Positions 36,472-46,387 of a stretch of DNA of 64,000 nt are shown piece after piece (the stretch's first letter is position 1; the number at the start of each line of letters is the position of its first letter). The position numbers were made by a program, and so were the translations under genes. This DNA is from Mesorhizobium sp. (GTDB lineage Bacteria > Pseudomonadota > Alphaproteobacteria > Rhizobiales > Rhizobiaceae): positions 186,001-250,000 of the forward strand of contig NZ_JAFKID010000007.1 of NCBI RefSeq assembly GCF_017306545.1. The letters run 5' to 3'. The notes under the pieces are model-generated. The model had not been told where the DNA came from. It saw only the letters and a program-made list of their open reading frames with translations, and did no database searches.

Positions 36472-36638
36472 CGCCCCTCACTCTTCCCCTCTCCCCGTAA
36501 ACGGGGAGAGGGGAGCGCCGACGTCGCCGTTTCTCTCCTCTCCCCGTCTATGGGGAGGTGAAATGCGGCCGCGAAGCGGACGAAAAGCCAACTGCTTGGC
36601 TTTTCGAGCATCGAACGCCGGCAGGCAGGTGAGGGGCG
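36472..36638. repeat. RIME-like palindromic element B (thiB / thiP gap)
   Basis: A 167-bp element with 9-bp terminal inverted repeats CGCCCCTCA / TGAGGGGCG and the palindromic core CTCTCCCCGTAAACGGGGAG also found in element A. A second core copy has diverged (CTCTCCCCGTCTATGGGGAG). A 26-bp hairpin (36581-36606) and a NotI-like GCGGCCGC are specific to this copy. It fills the gap between thiB and thiP and supplies the thiP Shine-Dalgarno. Confidence 0.82.
36581..36606 (-). terminator. Perfect 11-bp hairpin downstream of thiB (attenuator or mRNA-end structure)
   Basis: CGAAAAGCCAA and TTGGCTTTTCG pair perfectly around a 4-base loop. On the thi-operon strand the right arm ends GGCTTTTCG, a weak T-run. 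It lies 55 bp after the thiB stop and inside the repeat, so partial termination between thiB and thiPQ is possible. Confidence 0.5.
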
Positions 36639-36661
36639 ACGCCTTCATTTTGGCGTTCGCT

Positions 36662-37669
36662 TCACTTGCTCATCACGGAAAGCCATTCGTCCACCCAGGC
36701 CTTGCGGTTCTTGGCGACGTCCTCGGGGCTGAACATCAGCGTCTTTACCGGCTTGACGAGCTTGTCGAAAGCGGGGTCGAGCGGCTTGTCGGTCTTGCCG
36801 GCGGGGAACATCCAGTTGGTTTCGGGAATGGCGTCCTGGAAGCCGGGACCGGTCATGAAGGAAAGGAATTTCTGCGACAGCGGGTTCTTGGCGCCGTTGG
36901 CGGTGATGCCGGCCACCTCGATTTGCAGATAATGCCCTTCCGAGAAGCTTGCCGCCTGGTAGCGGTCGGTCTTTTCCGAAACCATGTGGTAGGCCGGCGA
37001 GGTGGTATAGGACAGCACCATCGGCGCCTCGCCCTTGGTGAACAGGCCGTAGGATTCGCTCCAGCCCGGCGTCACCGTCAGCACGCGGCCCTTCAGTTTG
37101 GCCCAGGCATCGGCGGCCTGGTCGCCGTAGACCGACTTCATCCACAGGAGCAGACCGAGGCCGGGGGTGGAGGTGCGCGGGTCCTGGATGGCGATCTTCT
37201 GGCTGGGGTCGCCGTCCACCAGGTCCTTGAGGCTGGCCGGCGGGTTCTTCAGCTTTTCGGTGTCGTAGACGACTGCGAAATAGCCGTAGTCATAGGGCAC
37301 GAACGTGTCGTCGCTCCAGTTGCCCGGCACGCTGACGCCGGAAACCGCACCGTGCGGGGCGAACAGGCCGGTTGCCTTGGCCTCGGCCGTCAGGTTGGTG
37401 TCGAGGCCGAGCACGATGTCGGCCTTGGTGGAGGCGCCCTCCAGCTTGAGGCGGTTGAGCAGCGCCACGCCGTCGGCGACCGAGACGAAATCGACCTCGC
37501 AGGCACAGTCGGCCTCGAAGGCCTTCTTCACCACCGGGCCGGGGCCCCATTCGGCGGTGAAGCTTTCATAGGTGTAGATTGTCAGCTTGTCCCTGGCCGC
37601 CGCCGGCATGGCGAACGCGGCAACGGACAGCCCGATCGTGGACAAAAAGATGAGAATGAGCCTGCGCAT
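36662..37669 (-). CDS. thiB: Thiamine/TPP ABC transporter periplasmic binding protein
   Basis: A 335-residue periplasmic protein with signal peptide (cut after AMPAAA, about residue 25). The mature start [20 protein letters not shown] and the block [20 protein letters not shown] are characteristic of ThiB/Tbp[16 protein letters not shown] and [15 protein letters not shown] are further conserved regions. GGAGG lies 6 bp upstream of ATG 37669. It is the first gene downstream of the TPP riboswitch, so import is shut when TPP is plentiful. Cytoplasmic ThiP and ThiQ genes follow after a palindromic repeat. Confidence 0.94.
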   Translation of the reverse strand: MRRLILIFLSTIGLSVAAFAMPAAARDKLTIYTYESFTAEWGPGPVVKKAFEADCACEVDFVSVADGVALLNRLKLEGASTKADIVLGLDTNLTAEAKATGLFAPHGAVSGVSVPGNWSDDTFVPYDYGYFAVVYDTEKLKNPPASLKDLVDGDPSQKIAIQDPRTSTPGLGLLLWMKSVYGDQAADAWAKLKGRVLTVTPGWSESYGLFTKGEAPMVLSYTTSPAYHMVSEKTDRYQAASFSEGHYLQIEVAGITANGAKNPLSQKFLSFMTGPGFQDAIPETNWMFPAGKTDKPLDPAFDKLVKPVKTLMFSPEDVAKNRKAWVDEWLSVMSK

Positions 37670-37716
37670 CGGCGCCTCCTTCGTTGGTTTCAGGGGAATG
37701 GCGCCTGGCTAAAGCG

Positions 37717-37808
37717 TCTAATCCCTCCGCCGGTACAAACCGGATCAGGTTCAGCGGGTTGGCGAAAAGGCCTCTCAGCCGGATTTTTATCTCCGGCACC
37801 CCGTTAGA
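37717..37808 (-). ncRNA. TPP riboswitch (THI element) upstream of thiBPQ
   Basis: Read on the minus strand it has all conserved parts of the thiamine pyrophosphate riboswitch. These are the closing stem TCTAA/TTAGA, then ACGGGGTGC, GGCTGAGA, the core ACCCGCTGAACCTGATCCGG, a short P4/P5 loop and TACCGGCGGAGGGA. It ends 48 bp before the thiB start, whose GGAGG is the likely target of translational control. Confidence 0.97.
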
Positions 37809-37916
37809 GCGTCGAAAGACATAGGGCCGGCGCGAGACGGAGGCAAGCGAAAGGTTTGCGCGGGTTGGGCGACGGAGCTTCCGTTTCCTCCGGCGCCCTG
37901 CTATGGCGCTGGCCCG

Positions 37917-38555
37917 ATGACCACCTTCACCATCCTTCTCGGCGGCGAGTTGGAGCCGACGCCGCGGCTCGAGCGGCAGATCGCCGGCAGCCGCATCATT
38001 GCCGCCGACGCGGGCATCGGCCATGCCGCCGTGCTGGGGCTGGCGCCGGAACTATGGGTCGGCGATTTCGATTCCGTGCCGGACAATTTGCCGGGCGCCT
38101 TCGATGCCGTGCCGCGCATGACGTTCCCGGCCGAAAAGGACAAGACCGACGGGGAACTCGCCGTCGACGCTGCCTTCGCGCGCGGCGCCACGGCATTGGT
38201 ACTGGCCGGCGCCTTCGGCGGGCCGCGCGCCGATCATGCCTTCCTGCACATGGTGCTGGCGATGCGGCTGGCGGAAGCCGGCTTCGCCGTGACGCTGACC
38301 GGCGGCAGTCAGGAAGGCGTTCCGCTCGGCATCGGGCGCGCGCGTTTCGACTACGAGGACGGCACGCTGTTTTCCGTCCTCGGCTTTTCCGATCTTTCGG
38401 GCCTCAGCCTCGCCGGGGCGAAATGGCCGCTGGACAGGGTACAGGTGCCGTTCGGTTCCTCGCTGACCATCTCCAACGAGGTGCGCGGCGGCCTCGAAGT
38501 CGCGCTCGGCGGCGGGCGGGCGATGCTCCTGGCACATCCTTATCCGGAAGGCTGA
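37917..38555 (+). CDS. thiN: Thiamine diphosphokinase
   Basis: Converts thiamine to TPP using ATP. The 212-residue product has the family landmarks: an N-terminal IAGSRIIAADAGIGHA strand-loop, the acidic metal/ATP motif WVGDFDSVP and the substrate segment FPAEKDKTDGELAVDAA with its Lys-Thr-Asp. The C-terminal half is the beta-rich thiamine-binding domain (GLSLAGAKWPLDRVQVPFGS). It is divergent from the thiB riboswitch leader, about 110 bp apart, so uptake and activation of the vitamin are encoded side by side. The uup-like gene begins 1 bp after its stop. Confidence 0.93.
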   Translation: MTTFTILLGGELEPTPRLERQIAGSRIIAADAGIGHAAVLGLAPELWVGDFDSVPDNLPGAFDAVPRMTFPAEKDKTDGELAVDAAFARGATALVLAGAFGGPRADHAFLHMVLAMRLAEAGFAVTLTGGSQEGVPLGIGRARFDYEDGTLFSVLGFSDLSGLSLAGAKWPLDRVQVPFGSSLTISNEVRGGLEVALGGGRAMLLAHPYPEG

Positions 38556-38556
38556 C

Positions 38557-40371
38557 ATGGCCCCGCCGCTTCTCAACCTCGCCGGCATAAAACTCACCTT
38601 CGGTGGCACGCCGCTGCTCGACGGAGCCGATCTCGCCGCCTCCGCCGGCGACAAGATCGCGCTGGTGGGGCGCAACGGCTCGGGCAAGTCGACGCTTTTG
38701 AAGATCGCCGCCGGGCTGGTCGAGCCGCAGGACGGCGAGGTGTTCCGCCAGCCGACGGCGACGGTGCGCTACCTGCCGCAGATGCCGGACCTCGAAGGGT
38801 TTCCAACAGTCCGCGCCTATGTCGAGGCCGGTCTCGGTCCCGCCGACGATCCGCATCGCGCCACCTACTTGATGGAGCACCTTGGCCTGACCGGCGAGGA
38901 AAACCCGGCCAGCCTGTCTGGCGGCGAGGCGCGCCGGGCAGCGCTCGCCCGCGTCATGGCGCCGGAACCGGACATTCTTCTCCTCGACGAGCCGACCAAC
39001 CATCTCGACCTGTCGGTGATCGAATGGCTGGAGGAGGAGCTTGTCCGCACCTCGTCCGCGCTCATCCTGATCTCGCACGACCGCCGCTTCCTGGAGCGCG
39101 TGACACGCGCGACCGTCTGGCTCGATCGCGGCCAGACGCGCCGGCTCGACCGCGGCTTCGCGCATTTCGAGGAATGGCGCGACCAGATCCTTGACGAGGA
39201 AGAGCGCGAGCAGCACAAGCTCGGCCGCCAGATCGTGCGCGAGGAGCACTGGCTGCGCTATGGCGTGACCGCAAGGCGCAAGCGCAACGTGCGCCGGCTC
39301 GGCGAATTGCAGCAGATGCGCCAGTGCTTCCGCACGCATCGCGGCGCCGAAGGCACGGCGACGCTCACCGCCAGCGATGCGGCCGAGTCGGGAAAGCTGG
39401 TGATCGAGGCGAAGAACATCGCCAAGAGTTTCGGCGATCTCGCCGTGGTGAAGGATTTCTCCACGCGCATCCAGCGTGGCGACCGCGTCGGCCTCGTCGG
39501 GCCGAACGGCGCCGGCAAGACGACTCTCCTCAAGATGCTGACCGGCGAGCTTGCGCCGGATGCGGGAAGCGTACGGCTCGGCGTCAACCTGGAGATCGCC
39601 ACGCTCGACCAGAAGCGCGATGCCGCCGATCCGGACGAGACGCTGGCGCACTACCTCACCGACGGGCGCGGCGAGAACCTCGTCGTCAACGGCGAGCAGC
39701 GCCACGTCGTCTCCTACATGAAGGATTTTCTGTTCAAGCCGGAGCAGGCGCGCACGCCGGTGCGCGAGCTTTCCGGCGGCGAGCGGGCCAGGCTGCTGCT
39801 GGCGCGTGTTCTGGCGCGGCCGGCGAACCTTCTGGTGCTGGACGAGCCGACCAACGACCTCGACATGGAGACGCTGGAGCTGTTGCAGGAACTGGTGGCG
39901 GGCTTCGCCGGCACGGTGCTGCTGGTCAGCCACGACCGCGATTTCCTCGACCGCACCGTCACCAGCGTCATCGCGCCCGAGGGCGACGGGCGCTGGGTGG
40001 ACTATGCCGGCGGCTATTCCGACATGCTGACGCAGCGCGGCGGCAAGCGGCTGGACGACCGTAAAGCGCAGAAGAAGGCGGATGCCGCGCCGGCGGCTGC
40101 AAAAGCCGAGCCGATAGCGCCGAAGGCGCCGGCGAAGAAGCTGTCCTACAAGCAGCAGTTCGCGCTGGAAAACCTGCCGAAAAAGATCGAGGCCGTGGGT
40201 GCCGCGATCTCGCGGCTGGAGGACGCCATCGCCGATCCGGCCTATTACGAGCGCGACCCGACAGGCTTCCAGAAGACCATCGCCGCGCTCGACAAGGAGC
40301 GGGTCACGCTGGCGGCTCTGGAAGAGGAATGGCTGGAGTTGGAAATGCTCCGGGAAGAACTCGAAGGCTGA
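38557..40371 (+). CDS. uup: ABC-F family ATPase, Uup-like
   Basis: A 604-residue soluble protein with two ABC domains and no membrane segments. Domain 1 has [27 protein letters not shown] and LLLDEPTNHLDLSVIEWLEE; domain 2 has GPNGAGKTTLLKML, LSGGERARLLLARVLA and VLDEPTNDLDMETLELLQE. An arm region links them. The C-terminal coiled coil (KLSYKQQFALENLPKKIEA onward, about residues 525-600) is the Uup-type tail, which binds nucleic acid. Uup and relatives act on ribosomes or prevent precise transposon excision. ATG 38557 follows the thiN stop directly, so the two are cotranscribed. Confidence 0.92.
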   Translation: MAPPLLNLAGIKLTFGGTPLLDGADLAASAGDKIALVGRNGSGKSTLLKIAAGLVEPQDGEVFRQPTATVRYLPQMPDLEGFPTVRAYVEAGLGPADDPHRATYLMEHLGLTGEENPASLSGGEARRAALARVMAPEPDILLLDEPTNHLDLSVIEWLEEELVRTSSALILISHDRRFLERVTRATVWLDRGQTRRLDRGFAHFEEWRDQILDEEEREQHKLGRQIVREEHWLRYGVTARRKRNVRRLGELQQMRQCFRTHRGAEGTATLTASDAAESGKLVIEAKNIAKSFGDLAVVKDFSTRIQRGDRVGLVGPNGAGKTTLLKMLTGELAPDAGSVRLGVNLEIATLDQKRDAADPDETLAHYLTDGRGENLVVNGEQRHVVSYMKDFLFKPEQARTPVRELSGGERARLLLARVLARPANLLVLDEPTNDLDMETLELLQELVAGFAGTVLLVSHDRDFLDRTVTSVIAPEGDGRWVDYAGGYSDMLTQRGGKRLDDRKAQKKADAAPAAAKAEPIAPKAPAKKLSYKQQFALENLPKKIEAVGAAISRLEDAIADPAYYERDPTGFQKTIAALDKERVTLAALEEEWLELEMLREELEG

Positions 40372-40392
40372 GCCTGCCCTTGAGCACCCGCT

Positions 40393-41043
40393 CTACTTGC
40401 GGTGGTTGCCGGCGAGCGCGGCGCTGACGCCGAGGCCGATAAACAGAATGCCGCTGATATAACGCTCGAAGCGCAAATAGGCGCGGCTGTGGCGCAGGCG
40501 CTCGCCCAGCGTGCCCGCGGCGAAGGCGTAGCAGCCGTCGCTGATCAGGCCGAGCCCGGTGAAGACGAGGCCCAGGAAGGCGACCTGCATGGCAATGTGC
40601 CCGCGCCCGACCTCGACGAATTGCGGCAGGAAGGCCAGGAAGAACAGCGCCGTCTTGGGATTGAGCAGGTTGACGACGAAGCCCTCGCGGAACAGCCGCG
40701 CATGGCTGCGCGGCTTGAGGGCGATGGCGACGTCCGGATTGTCCTCGCGGCTGAAGATCTTGCGCAGCCCGATCCAGATCAGATAGGCCGCACCGGCATA
40801 TTTGACGATCGAGAAGGCGATGGCCGAGGAGGCGAGCAGCGCCGAAAGACCGAGCGAAGCCGCCGCGACATGCACCAGCGTCGCCGAATGGATGCCGAGA
40901 TCGGACACGAATCCGGCTCTCCTGCCCTGTGCCATCGAGCGGGCGACGATGTAGAGCACCGACGGGCCGGGAACGACCAGCAGCACCAGTGCCGCGACGA
41001 CGAACAGGCCGATACTGCCGGCGCTCGGTATGACGATGTCCAT
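40393..41043 (-). CDS. LysE/RhtB family amino acid exporter
   Basis: A 216-residue inner-membrane protein with about six hydrophobic segments and the LysE-family N-terminal block VVPGPSVLYIVARSMAQGRR (G-P-x-x-x-x-x-x-x-x-x-x-G). KYAGAAYLIWIGLRKIF, a second conserved segment, is present. Such carriers export basic or neutral amino acids or homoserine lactones; the substrate here is not determinable. It converges with the uup-like gene (21-bp gap) and no regulator is adjacent. Confidence 0.92.
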   Translation of the reverse strand: MDIVIPSAGSIGLFVVAALVLLVVPGPSVLYIVARSMAQGRRAGFVSDLGIHSATLVHVAAASLGLSALLASSAIAFSIVKYAGAAYLIWIGLRKIFSREDNPDVAIALKPRSHARLFREGFVVNLLNPKTALFFLAFLPQFVEVGRGHIAMQVAFLGLVFTGLGLISDGCYAFAAGTLGERLRHSRAYLRFERYISGILFIGLGVSAALAGNHRK

Positions 41044-41309
41044 GAACGATCCTCCTCGACCGGCGCATCTAACGGCAAGTCGCGGATGAGGGAAAGAGGC
41101 CGTTTGCGGTGCGGCCCGCCGTCATTGTCCTCACGGAAGGATGCGCATATCTATGCCGTGGTCACGGTGCGGCGGCGACCATGCCGGCGACGTGACAACG
41201 GCAACCGTGGGCGAGCCTGGAACTGCTTCGTTTCTCGCGGCGCAGGACGACCGTTCCGAAGGGCCCTGAGCGGCATCCGGCAGAAGCGGCCGCGTTACAG
41301 GGAAGGCTC
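41044..41309. other. 266-bp gap between divergent lysE-type and methyltransferase genes
   Basis: No protein-like frame, clear promoter motif or repeat was found. The region must carry promoters for both divergent genes. GGGAAGG just before 41310 serves as ribosome-binding site of the methyltransferase gene. Confidence 0.5.
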
Positions 41310-42038
41310 ATGGCGCAGAACATCTATGACCGTCCGGATTTCTTTGCCGGGTACGCGACGCTGGAGCGCTCGCGGCGTGGCCTTGACGGCGCGCCGGAGT
41401 GGCCGGTGCTGCGCTCCATGCTGCCCGATCTTGCCGGCAAGCGGGTGCTCGATCTCGGTTGCGGCTATGGCTGGTTCTGCCGCTGGGCGGCGGAGCAGGC
41501 TGCGGCGAGCGTCGTCGGCATCGACATCTCCGAGAAGATGCTGGCCAAGGCGCGCGTCGAGACGGCATCGGCCATTATCTCTTTTCGCCGCGCTGATCTC
41601 GAGACGCTGGAGCTTGCGGACGGCGGCTTCGATCTCGTCTACAGCTCGCTGGCCTTCCACTACCTGCCGGATACGGAACCGCTCTATCGCACGATCAATC
41701 GGGCCCTGAGGGCCGGCGGCTCGCTGGTCTTCTCCGTCGAGCATCCGGCGTTTACGGCGTCCGCCAGGGCCGGCTGGATCACGGCCGACGACGGGTTGCG
41801 CTTCTGGCGGCTGGACAGCTATCAGCGCGAAGGCGAGCGCCGGACGGACTGGTTCGCCAAAGGTGTCGTCAAATATCACCGCACGCTGGCGACGACGCTG
41901 AACCAGCTCATCGGCGCCGGTTTTGCCGTCCGCCGCATCGAGGAATTCTGCCCGAGCGCCGAGCAGATCGCCGCCGACCCGTCGCTCGGCGAAGAGGTCG
42001 AGCGGCCGACCTTTCTGCTGATCGCCGCCGACGCCTGA
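41310..42038 (+). CDS. Class I SAM-dependent methyltransferase
   Basis: A 242-residue methyltransferase. Motif I, the SAM-binding glycine loop, is VLDLGCGYGWFCRWAA (residues about 47-62); motif II-type acidic turn GIDISEKML and a later SSLAFHYLPD (motif IV region) follow the UbiE/COQ5-like pattern. Its substrate is unknown. It stands alone, divergent from the LysE-type gene and convergent with the Pro/Ala-rich membrane protein gene (20-bp gap). The GC content does not differ from neighbours. Confidence 0.9.
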   Translation: MAQNIYDRPDFFAGYATLERSRRGLDGAPEWPVLRSMLPDLAGKRVLDLGCGYGWFCRWAAEQAAASVVGIDISEKMLAKARVETASAIISFRRADLETLELADGGFDLVYSSLAFHYLPDTEPLYRTINRALRAGGSLVFSVEHPAFTASARAGWITADDGLRFWRLDSYQREGERRTDWFAKGVVKYHRTLATTLNQLIGAGFAVRRIEEFCPSAEQIAADPSLGEEVERPTFLLIAADA

Positions 42039-42058
42039 AGGCCGTCAGGGAAGCCGCT

Positions 42059-43849
42059 TCACCCCGACGTCTTGGCTTCCCAGGCTTTCAGCGCCTCGTC
42101 GAACACCTTTTCGCCGGGGATGCCCTTTTCCATCGTCAGCAGGGCGCGGCGGCCGGACTTGTAGACGACGGGAATGTCGATCCAGTCCTGGTTGCGCAGC
42201 AACGCCAGATTGGCGCTCTCGTCGGCCTTGGTGTCGTTGAGCGCGACCAGAAAGAACCCGTCGGCGATCTTGGCGGGAATGCCGATCAGCGGGCTGCCGG
42301 CCTCCTGCTCGGTGCTCTTCATGGCGATGCGCAGCACATTGTCGATGCCGCCGCCCTCGAAGCCGTCGGGGGTGAGAAAGATCATCTCGACGATGTGGCT
42401 GGCCGGCAGCGTCTGGTCGGCGTTGCGGCGTATGGTCATGCGAAGCTGCATGTTCTTGCCGGGGATCGTCGCCTCGGCGCGAATGGCGGGCTCGGGCGGC
42501 GCGTCGCCGCCGGGCGATTCCTGTACCAGCGACCAGACGATGCTGCCGGGTTCCGCCGAGCCTTCGGCAGAGCTGGTGCGCTCCTCATAGAAGATCGCCT
42601 TCTGGCCGACCGGCACGGCGGCCTGCTCGCCGTTTGCAGCGGGCGCGGCCGGCGTGCCGGCGGCGGGGGCGTTGGCAGGGGGAGCGGCGGGCGGCGTCGC
42701 TGCCGCCGCGGGTGTTTCGCCGCCCGTCGCCGGAGGCGGCGTGGCTGTGGCGGCCGGAGCTGTCCCGTTGGCAGCCGGTGCGGGGGTCGCGGCACCTGCG
42801 GCCGGCGCGGCAACGGGCGGAGGCTGCGTGGTCAACGCCACAACCGAAGTGCCTTCGCCGATGGTGCTCGCTCCGCCGGCCGGGCCGGGATCGGTTTCCT
42901 TGCCGTCGGGCAGCAGGCGCTGGGTGAATTTCGGCGCTTCGCCGGTGCTGGCGGGCGCCGAGGCCGGTTCCTGCGCGGCCGGCGCGGGCGCGGGCTCCGC
43001 CGGCTTGGCGGCGGCCGTTTCGGCGGGCTTGGCCGGCGGCGTCGCGGCCGGCTTGGTGGCGGCTGCGGTATCGGTCTTGCCGATGCCGAGCATGTTCTTG
43101 AAGGCGTCCTTGTTCAGCCACACGCCGTAGCCGCCGCCGGCGATGACGGCCAGCGCGATGACGGCGGCGATCAGTCCGCCATAATTGCGCCGGCGCTCGC
43201 CGCGTCCGCTCGCCATGGTTTCGGCGGCCGGCCCGGCGGCGGGAAAATCGTCGTCGCCATCGATGGCGGCCGGGTCGTCCAGCGGCGGCAGGGGCCTGGC
43301 GCCGGATAGGGCCGAATCGTGGAGCCTCGCCTCCTGCGGCCTATGGCCGGTGGCTGCATAAGGCTCGCCGACGGGAGACTGGACCGGCTTCGGCCGCTGC
43401 TCGACGGAAGGGGATTTGCGCCAGTCCATCTCGACCGGCGTCGTCTTCGGCCGAGCTTCTTCCGGCGCGGCGGCGGGTTTTGCCGGTTGCGGCGGCTGCC
43501 AGGCGGGCTCGGTGCGGGCGGTGGCCGGCGTCGTCGAAGCCGGCGCGGCCGGCCGGGCATGGCTCGGCTGGTTGCGATTGCGGTCGATGGAAGAGAAGAT
43601 GTTTTCCAGTTCCGCCAGCGGGTCGCTCGCTGGTGCCGGCTTGGCATAGGTCTTCTCGACCGCTACGATGGCGTCCTCGAGCCCGCGCTTCTGGCGCTCG
43701 GCGACGGCGGCCGGCGGCGGCGGGTCGATGGCGGCGAGCTTGGCCGCGATCGTCGAGCGGGCCTTGTCGTAGACCTTGGCGCGCACTTCCGGCGTGGTTT
43801 CGCCCAGCCCGTCGAGCGTCTTCCTCAGAACCGCAACGAAATCTGCCAT
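42059..43849 (-). CDS. Large Pro/Ala-rich single-pass membrane protein, function unknown
   Basis: A 596-residue protein not assigned to a characterised family. Residues 1-60 form a charged helical region (ADFVAVLRKTLDGLGETTPE). Residues about 75-220 are Pro/Ala-rich and disordered. One membrane segment lies near 226-246 (GGLIAAVIALAVIAGGGYGV). Residues about 260-420 are an extreme Pro/Ala/Thr linker. The last about 170 residues are a compact domain (QKAIFYEERTSSAEGSAEPG through DWIDIPVVYKSGRRALLTME), presumably periplasmic. This cytoplasmic helix, linker, TM, linker, periplasmic domain order recalls transenvelope signalling or anchoring proteins. It is 73 bp downstream of purA on the same strand. 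Confidence 0.75.
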   Translation of the reverse strand: MADFVAVLRKTLDGLGETTPEVRAKVYDKARSTIAAKLAAIDPPPPAAVAERQKRGLEDAIVAVEKTYAKPAPASDPLAELENIFSSIDRNRNQPSHARPAAPASTTPATARTEPAWQPPQPAKPAAAPEEARPKTTPVEMDWRKSPSVEQRPKPVQSPVGEPYAATGHRPQEARLHDSALSGARPLPPLDDPAAIDGDDDFPAAGPAAETMASGRGERRRNYGGLIAAVIALAVIAGGGYGVWLNKDAFKNMLGIGKTDTAAATKPAATPPAKPAETAAAKPAEPAPAPAAQEPASAPASTGEAPKFTQRLLPDGKETDPGPAGGASTIGEGTSVVALTTQPPPVAAPAAGAATPAPAANGTAPAATATPPPATGGETPAAAATPPAAPPANAPAAGTPAAPAANGEQAAVPVGQKAIFYEERTSSAEGSAEPGSIVWSLVQESPGGDAPPEPAIRAEATIPGKNMQLRMTIRRNADQTLPASHIVEMIFLTPDGFEGGGIDNVLRIAMKSTEQEAGSPLIGIPAKIADGFFLVALNDTKADESANLALLRNQDWIDIPVVYKSGRRALLTMEKGIPGEKVFDEALKAWEAKTSG

Positions 43850-43922
43850 GCTTCAAACGAACCTGTCTTGTTCCGGGCCGGCCTCGGCAAATCGGCCGCT
43901 TTACCCGGAAAGGGGGCCATAA

Positions 43923-45221
<1,299 letters not shown>

Positions 45222-45431
45222 GTTTCTTCCCTTCGAACACGAGAATGCCGGAGCCGATGCCGGCGGAACGATGAAAATTCAAGCCTCTATAACCGCAACG
45301 GCGGCGCCATGCGACCCTTCTTTGGCGCGATGGAGGCGGGCAGGCATAACAAATTCCGGGCCGCGCATCATTTACTTGGCCGGGCGCGCGCCATAGGCCG
45401 GTTTGTCCCAAACGCATCGTGACGAAGCGCA

Positions 45432-46331
45432 ATGCACCGCAAGGCTTACATCCTGCTTCTGGCGACCATGCTGTTCTGGGCCGGCAATGCCGTCGCCGGC
45501 AAGCTGGCGGTCGGCCATGTCTCGCCGATGCTGTTGTCGGGGCTGCGCTGGATGCTGGTGATCCCGGTGCTGGCGGCACTCGGCCATCGCCATCTGGCGG
45601 CGGACTGGTCCGCGCTCAGGCCCCGGCTATGGCTGTTGATGTTCTTGGGCTTTCTCGGCTTCACTGTCTTCAGCGTGGCGATGTACGGCGCGCTTCTCTA
45701 CACTACCGCCACCAATGTCAGCATCGAGCAGGGCGGCATGCCTGTCTTCGTCTTCGCCGCTTCCTTCGCGCTGTTCGGCACCCGCACGCGGCCGGCGCAA
45801 TTCGTCGGCTTCGTGCTGTCGTTCGCCGGCGTGGCCGTCACCGCCATCCATGGCGACATCCGCCGGCTGATCCATCTCGACGTCAACTTCGGCGACGCGT
45901 TGATGATGCTCGCCGTCGTCGCCTACGGCATCTACACCGCCGCCATCAAGGTGCGGCCGCCAGTGCACTGGATGAGCCTGATGACGGTGCTGTGCCTCGG
46001 CGCCTCGCTGGGCGCGATTCCCTTCATCGCCGCGGAGGCGATGGCCGGGGCGACGATCCTGCCCGATGCGTTCGGCCTCGCCATCATCGTCTACGTCGTC
46101 GTCTTCCCGTCATTGGCCGGGCAAGCGCTCTATATCCGTGCGGTCGAGTTGATCGGCGCCAACCGCGCCGGCCTGTTCATCAATTTCCTGCCGCTGTGGG
46201 GAGCGCTGCTGTCTGTGCTGATCCTCGGCGAATCCTTCGAGCCCTATCACGCGCTGGCGCTGCTCCTGGTGCTGGCCGGCGTGCTTCTGGCCGAATACAG
46301 CGGCCGCAAGGCGGCGGCGCAGGTGACGTGA
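45432..46331 (+). CDS. DMT superfamily (EamA) transporter
   Basis: A 299-residue membrane protein with ten predicted hydrophobic segments arranged as two EamA repeats (about residues 10-135 and 150-285). Typical blocks are ATMLFWAGNAVAGKLAVGHV at the N-terminus and INFLPLWGALLSVLILGESF in the second repeat, with the conserved Glu before the last helices. These are metabolite/drug exporters of undefined specificity. It is convergent with serA (56-bp gap) and divergent from purA. Confidence 0.92.
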   Translation: MHRKAYILLLATMLFWAGNAVAGKLAVGHVSPMLLSGLRWMLVIPVLAALGHRHLAADWSALRPRLWLLMFLGFLGFTVFSVAMYGALLYTTATNVSIEQGGMPVFVFAASFALFGTRTRPAQFVGFVLSFAGVAVTAIHGDIRRLIHLDVNFGDALMMLAVVAYGIYTAAIKVRPPVHWMSLMTVLCLGASLGAIPFIAAEAMAGATILPDAFGLAIIVYVVVFPSLAGQALYIRAVELIGANRAGLFINFLPLWGALLSVLILGESFEPYHALALLLVLAGVLLAEYSGRKAAAQVT

Positions 46332-46387
46332 ACGCTTTCACCTGAGCCGCGGCCTCGCGACAGCGAACTTCATGTCGGCTCGTGCGG

